Source of the DNA: Irineochytrium annulatum
Lineage: Eukaryota > Chytridiomycota > Chytridiomycetes > Chytridiales > Chytridiaceae
Length of the DNA stretch: 64,000 nucleotides
Assembly: GCA_027600665.1 (NCBI GenBank)
Contig: JADGJL010000021.1
Span: forward strand, 1 to 64,000
Direction: 5' to 3'
Part shown: positions 61,391-64,000 of the stretch, piece by piece
Numbering within the stretch: position 1 is the first letter of the stretch
Layout: the number at the start of each line of letters is the position of its first letter
Made by a program: the position numbers and the translations under genes
The notes under the pieces: generated by a model
The model's database searches: none
Told to the model about the DNA's origin: nothing
What the model saw: only the letters and a program-made list of their open reading frames with translations

Positions 61391-61855
61391 ATGAAAAAAT
61401 TTGACTACAGTCTCAATTATGATGAGTTGGATCTGCGCAAACATCCTGAGCTATACACCGTAGGCCGGGGAGAGCAGGGTGTTCTCATGGTTGAGCCATA
61501 CAAGGGCGAGATTCTTCCACACTGGCGATTCAAAACACCCGAGATTGCGACAGAGTCATCGGAGAAAATCTATGAGCTATTTTTGGAGTATAAGAAAAAG
61601 GGGGATTTCGTGGGTATGGATATGGCTCGCAAATTTCTCCAGATGGGCTATACACGGGCCAGACGGTATACGAATCACAAAGGCGGACGCAAATATTCGA
61701 AGGAGGATGGCTCAATCTTGCCCTATCAGAATGATAAGGTGAAGGCAGAAGCCGCAGCCATATTCAAAGCCCAATGGGAGATTGCGAAAACGGACCCAGA
61801 CTATGTGAAGATGAAGAAGGAGCATCGGGAAAAGTATGAGTCTGATGAGGCGTAG
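61391..61855 (+). CDS. DUF4385 family protein
   Basis: This 154-residue protein starts at ATG 61391 after GGAGG. Conserved features are FDYSLNYDELDLRKHPELY, EPYKGEILPHWRFKTP, MDMARKFLQMGYTRARRYTN and HKGGRKYS. The family DUF4385 has no known function but is often found in phage and bacterial genomes. It is divergent from the DUF1877 gene and stands before the TerD-vWA gene. Confidence 0.88.
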   Translation: MKKFDYSLNYDELDLRKHPELYTVGRGEQGVLMVEPYKGEILPHWRFKTPEIATESSEKIYELFLEYKKKGDFVGMDMARKFLQMGYTRARRYTNHKGGRKYSKEDGSILPYQNDKVKAEAAAIFKAQWEIAKTDPDYVKMKKEHREKYESDEA

Positions 61856-61994
61856 AAAAACGGGGGAACCGTAATATAGTCTCACTGATTGGATCTGTCA
61901 TCTGCTCGTTGACTTATGGAAACATATGTATCAAAATCTAACTTGTTACTATGTAGTACCATTAATGAGTTTGAAGAAAAGAGGCAATCGGAAT

Positions 61995-63296
61995 ATGACA
62001 GATCCCATCATTCATTTGAGCACCGGCCAAAATACCACGATTCATGAGTCAGGCCAGATTCACGTAACGATTCAAAGTGCTTCAGCACCTTCTGCTCTCG
62101 ATGCAAGCTGTTTTATGGTCAACGACAGGGGACAAGTTCCCTCGGACGATTATTTTGTATTTTATAACCAGAATGTTGATCCCCACCGCAGCGTTGTTCT
62201 CCAACATGCCGAGGATCTCAAGTCATCCTTTGTGCTGGATACCAGTAAATTACGACAGGCTCCTGTAGAAAAATGCGTCTTCACCGCTACGATTGAATCC
62301 GTAGGTACGTTTGCAGATGTTCAGAAATGCCAAGCCATTGTAAGAGCAGGTTCACAACAAATTACATACGAGATTACGCAAGCTACTTCAGAAACAGCAC
62401 TTATTTTCATTGAAATTTATAAGCATCAGGACGGGTTCAAAGTTCGCGCCATCGGACGCGGTTTCTTTGGAGGTTTGCAGCCTCTTGCCGAGTCGTTTGG
62501 GGTTGAAATTGAGAGTCCGAGCGAAGCCAAGTCTGAAGTTGCCGCTTCCACAGAGTCACAGGCACCAACGGCCGAGCCGGTGAAACGCCCCAGTCCGGCA
62601 AAAAAGAAAAAAACTAAACCACTGAAATTGACGAAAATAGATCTGCTTGAACGTAAAGTTACCTTATCTCTGGAAAAGAAAAAAGTTGATCCTTTGCAGG
62701 CACGTGTAGCCGTCGTTTTCGATGCATCCGGCTCCATGTTCGATCTATACCGCAAAGGCATTGTGCAAGAAGCCTTTGAACGTATACTCGCCGTTGCGGC
62801 AGCGTTTGACGACAATGGCGAGTTGGATGTCTGGTTCTTTGCGGATGATTTTATGCGTGCGCCAAGTGTAACAGCCAAGGATTACAAGGATTACATTGTT
62901 CGCACGTATGTTCTCGGACGTAGGGGCTTCGGAAACAATGAACCCAAGGTAATGGAAGATGTTATTCGTAAGTATACGGTGGAAGAGCCTAATGCACATA
63001 TCCCAACCTACATTATCTTTTTCAGCGATGGAGGTGTGGACAAAGAAAGCAAAATCACACAGCTTATTACCGAAAGCTCACACAAAAACCTGTTCTGGCA
63101 GTTTGTTGGCCTGGGACGGTCCTATTATGGAGTATTGGAAAAATTGGATGACATGCCTGGACGCTTCATAGATAACGCCGACTTTTTTGCCTTGGACGAT
63201 TTCTCCAAGATCAGTGATGAAGAGCTATATGATCGGCTTCTGAATGAATTTCCAGGCTGGATCAAAGAAGCTCGGGTCAAAGGGATTCTGACATAA
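61995..63296 (+). CDS. TerD-domain plus von Willebrand A-type protein
   Basis: About 433 residues from ATG 61995. The N-terminal half (about 1-175) is a TerD-like domain, with SALDASCFMVND, SDDYFVFYNQ and ALIFIEIYKHQDGFKVRAIG, a fold that binds Ca2+. A Lys/Pro-rich linker follows (about 185-220). The C-terminal half (about 230-430) is a vWA domain with MIDAS motif FDASGSM and FFSDGGVDKES. This combination resembles TerF of the tellurite/stress Ter system, in which TerD and vWA proteins cooperate. Other ter genes are not in the window. Confidence 0.88.
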   Translation: MTDPIIHLSTGQNTTIHESGQIHVTIQSASAPSALDASCFMVNDRGQVPSDDYFVFYNQNVDPHRSVVLQHAEDLKSSFVLDTSKLRQAPVEKCVFTATIESVGTFADVQKCQAIVRAGSQQITYEITQATSETALIFIEIYKHQDGFKVRAIGRGFFGGLQPLAESFGVEIESPSEAKSEVAASTESQAPTAEPVKRPSPAKKKKTKPLKLTKIDLLERKVTLSLEKKKVDPLQARVAVVFDASGSMFDLYRKGIVQEAFERILAVAAAFDDNGELDVWFFADDFMRAPSVTAKDYKDYIVRTYVLGRRGFGNNEPKVMEDVIRKYTVEEPNAHIPTYIIFFSDGGVDKESKITQLITESSHKNLFWQFVGLGRSYYGVLEKLDDMPGRFIDNADFFALDDFSKISDEELYDRLLNEFPGWIKEARVKGILT

Positions 63297-63346
63297 ACTT
63301 CCGATCACATCATCCACGATATTAAGATGAACGAACTCCAATTCAT

Positions 63347-63390
63347 GAAAAGACGTTGCCAGTGAATACCTCGCTGACAGCGTTTTTCTT
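63347..63390 (+). terminator. Likely terminator of the TerD-vWA gene
   Basis: AAAGACG-TG-CAG with CTG-CA-CGTTTTT around a loop, followed by T-rich sequence. Confidence 0.6.
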
Positions 63391-63431
63391 TTTTACTTTA
63401 CCACTTTCGAACTACTCACCACTTATCATTC

Positions 63432-64000
63432 TCAGGCTTTCGCTTTTTCTGGTTTACCACCCTTGGAACGCGGACGAAGCATACCTCCCACAATACGCAA
63501 CATCAACTTGCGTGGCACGAGACGAGTGAACTGCGCTGTCCAATAATTACCGGACCCCGGCACAGCGTAGGGTTTGCCTGATTCCAGTGCCCTCATGGCC
63601 ACGGCTACGACATGCTCAGGTGTATCACGTTTGCCCACAGAAGCTTCTTCCGCACCCACGATATCAAAGAACGAAGTCTCGGTTGAGCCCGGACATAGCG
63701 CTAAGAACTGAACGCCACGCTTCCTGTTTTCTTCGTATAACGCCTCGGTAAAAGAAAGTACAAATGCCTTTGTAGCTCCATACACAGCCATATACGGATC
63801 AGGTTGAAAAGCAGCCGTCGACGAGACATTAATGACAGCACCCTTTCGCTTCTGCAACATGCCTGGCAAGAAAAGATGTGTCATATTGGTCACGGCCAAC
63901 ACGTTTAACATAATCTCGTCCTGTTGCCTTGAACCATCCACCTGTTCAAAACATCCATGGGTAGCGAATCCAGCATTGTTAATCAATATATCGATGTGTA
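63432..64000 (-). CDS. Short-chain dehydrogenase/reductase, partial (5' end outside)
   Basis: The reading is open to the window edge, so the N-terminal cofactor motif is missing. The visible part has LINNAGFATHGCFEQV, VINVSSTAAF (catalytic Ser region), YGATKAFVLSFTEAL (Tyr-x-x-x-Lys) and FLALCPGSTETSFFD. The C-terminus is basic and ends PRSKGGKPEKAKA, with one hydrophobic stretch. It belongs to the classical SDR group (DltE-like); the substrate is unknown. Confidence 0.9.
   Translation of the reverse strand, partial: HIDILINNAGFATHGCFEQVDGSRQQDEIMLNVLAVTNMTHLFLPGMLQKRKGAVINVSSTAAFQPDPYMAVYGATKAFVLSFTEALYEENRKRGVQFLALCPGSTETSFFDIVGAEEASVGKRDTPEHVVAVAMRALESGKPYAVPGSGNYWTAQFTRLVPRKLMLRIVGGMLRPRSKGGKPEKAKA

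Noticed and set aside
60827..63296. Phage-defence or toxin-antitoxin island (DUF1877, DUF4385, TerD-vWA)
   Set aside because: The genes are on different strands with their own signals, and none carries a recognised toxin, nuclease or antitoxin motif. I keep only the TerD-vWA observation.

Overview
The window looks like chromosomal DNA of a soil or plant-associated Paenibacillus. The signs are intermediate GC content, strong AGGAGG-type ribosome binding sites with frequent TTG and GTG starts, an S-layer-homology protein, LplB/LplC/YtcQ-type sugar ABC transporters, FnIII/CBM5 chitinases and a GreA of Gram-positive type. The genus call is inference from gene content; no rRNA or tRNA gene is present. 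I see no prophage, CRISPR array or intact mobile element. The only mobile DNA recognised is a decayed IS3-family copy near 10.8-11.6 kb, with other gene debris nearby (7.2-7.4 and 11.7-11.8 kb).

Layout. 0-5 kb: a two-component system (kinase cut by the window edge) divergent from a VTC-domain protein, a DUF4956 membrane protein and a large Cthe_2159-type lipoprotein. 5-7 kb: a methyltransferase, an FHA-winged helix protein and a 51-residue membrane peptide. 7.5-10.6 kb: an SLH surface protein with seven ~105-residue repeats, two of them duplicated as a 663-bp block. 12-18.7 kb: a DUF2339 protein, then a sugar-acid locus (MFS importer, KDPG/KDPGal-type aldolase, IclR regulator, divergent P-loop kinase) with two copies of a nested-palindrome operator. 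19-25.4 kb: LCP ligase, two aldo/keto reductases, MarR, AIM24/HxlR and an MFS exporter. 25.5-29.2 kb: two translationally coupled GH18 chitinases. 29.5-37.4 kb: a pectin/rhamnogalacturonan locus (pectin methylesterase, GH105, LacI, ABC importer, AraC) with a perfect LacI-type palindrome beside a cre-like box. 37.5-40.5 kb: MFS exporter, ABC ATPase, methyltransferase. 40.7-44.3 kb: a compact exopolysaccharide operon (GH8-like protein, degenerate GGDEF protein that keeps its I-site, 47-residue membrane peptide, processive GT2). 44.3-53 kb: MarR/GNAT pair, RlmN, Na+ symporter, GreA, arylamine N-acetyltransferase, Sfp-type PPTase, a repeat-rich intergenic region, BI-1 and GIY-YIG proteins. 53.7-64 kb: MocR, Ddl and GNAT in one operon, SDR, GNAT-pentapeptide fusion, a stalk-domain lipoprotein with a probable ATT start, an acidic micro-protein, DUF1877, DUF4385, a TerD-vWA protein and a partial SDR.

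Biologically the window describes a polysaccharide-oriented, surface-active bacterium. It degrades and imports pectin fragments and sugar acids under local repressors, secretes chitinases, displays surface proteins and makes an exopolysaccharide that probably answers to c-di-GMP. The candidates most deserving follow-up are the compact c-di-GMP exopolysaccharide operon, the VTC/DUF4956/Cthe_2159 surface module, the IclR nested operators that include the kinase, and a family of ~35-bp intergenic elements with variable hairpins next to a G-quadruplex motif.
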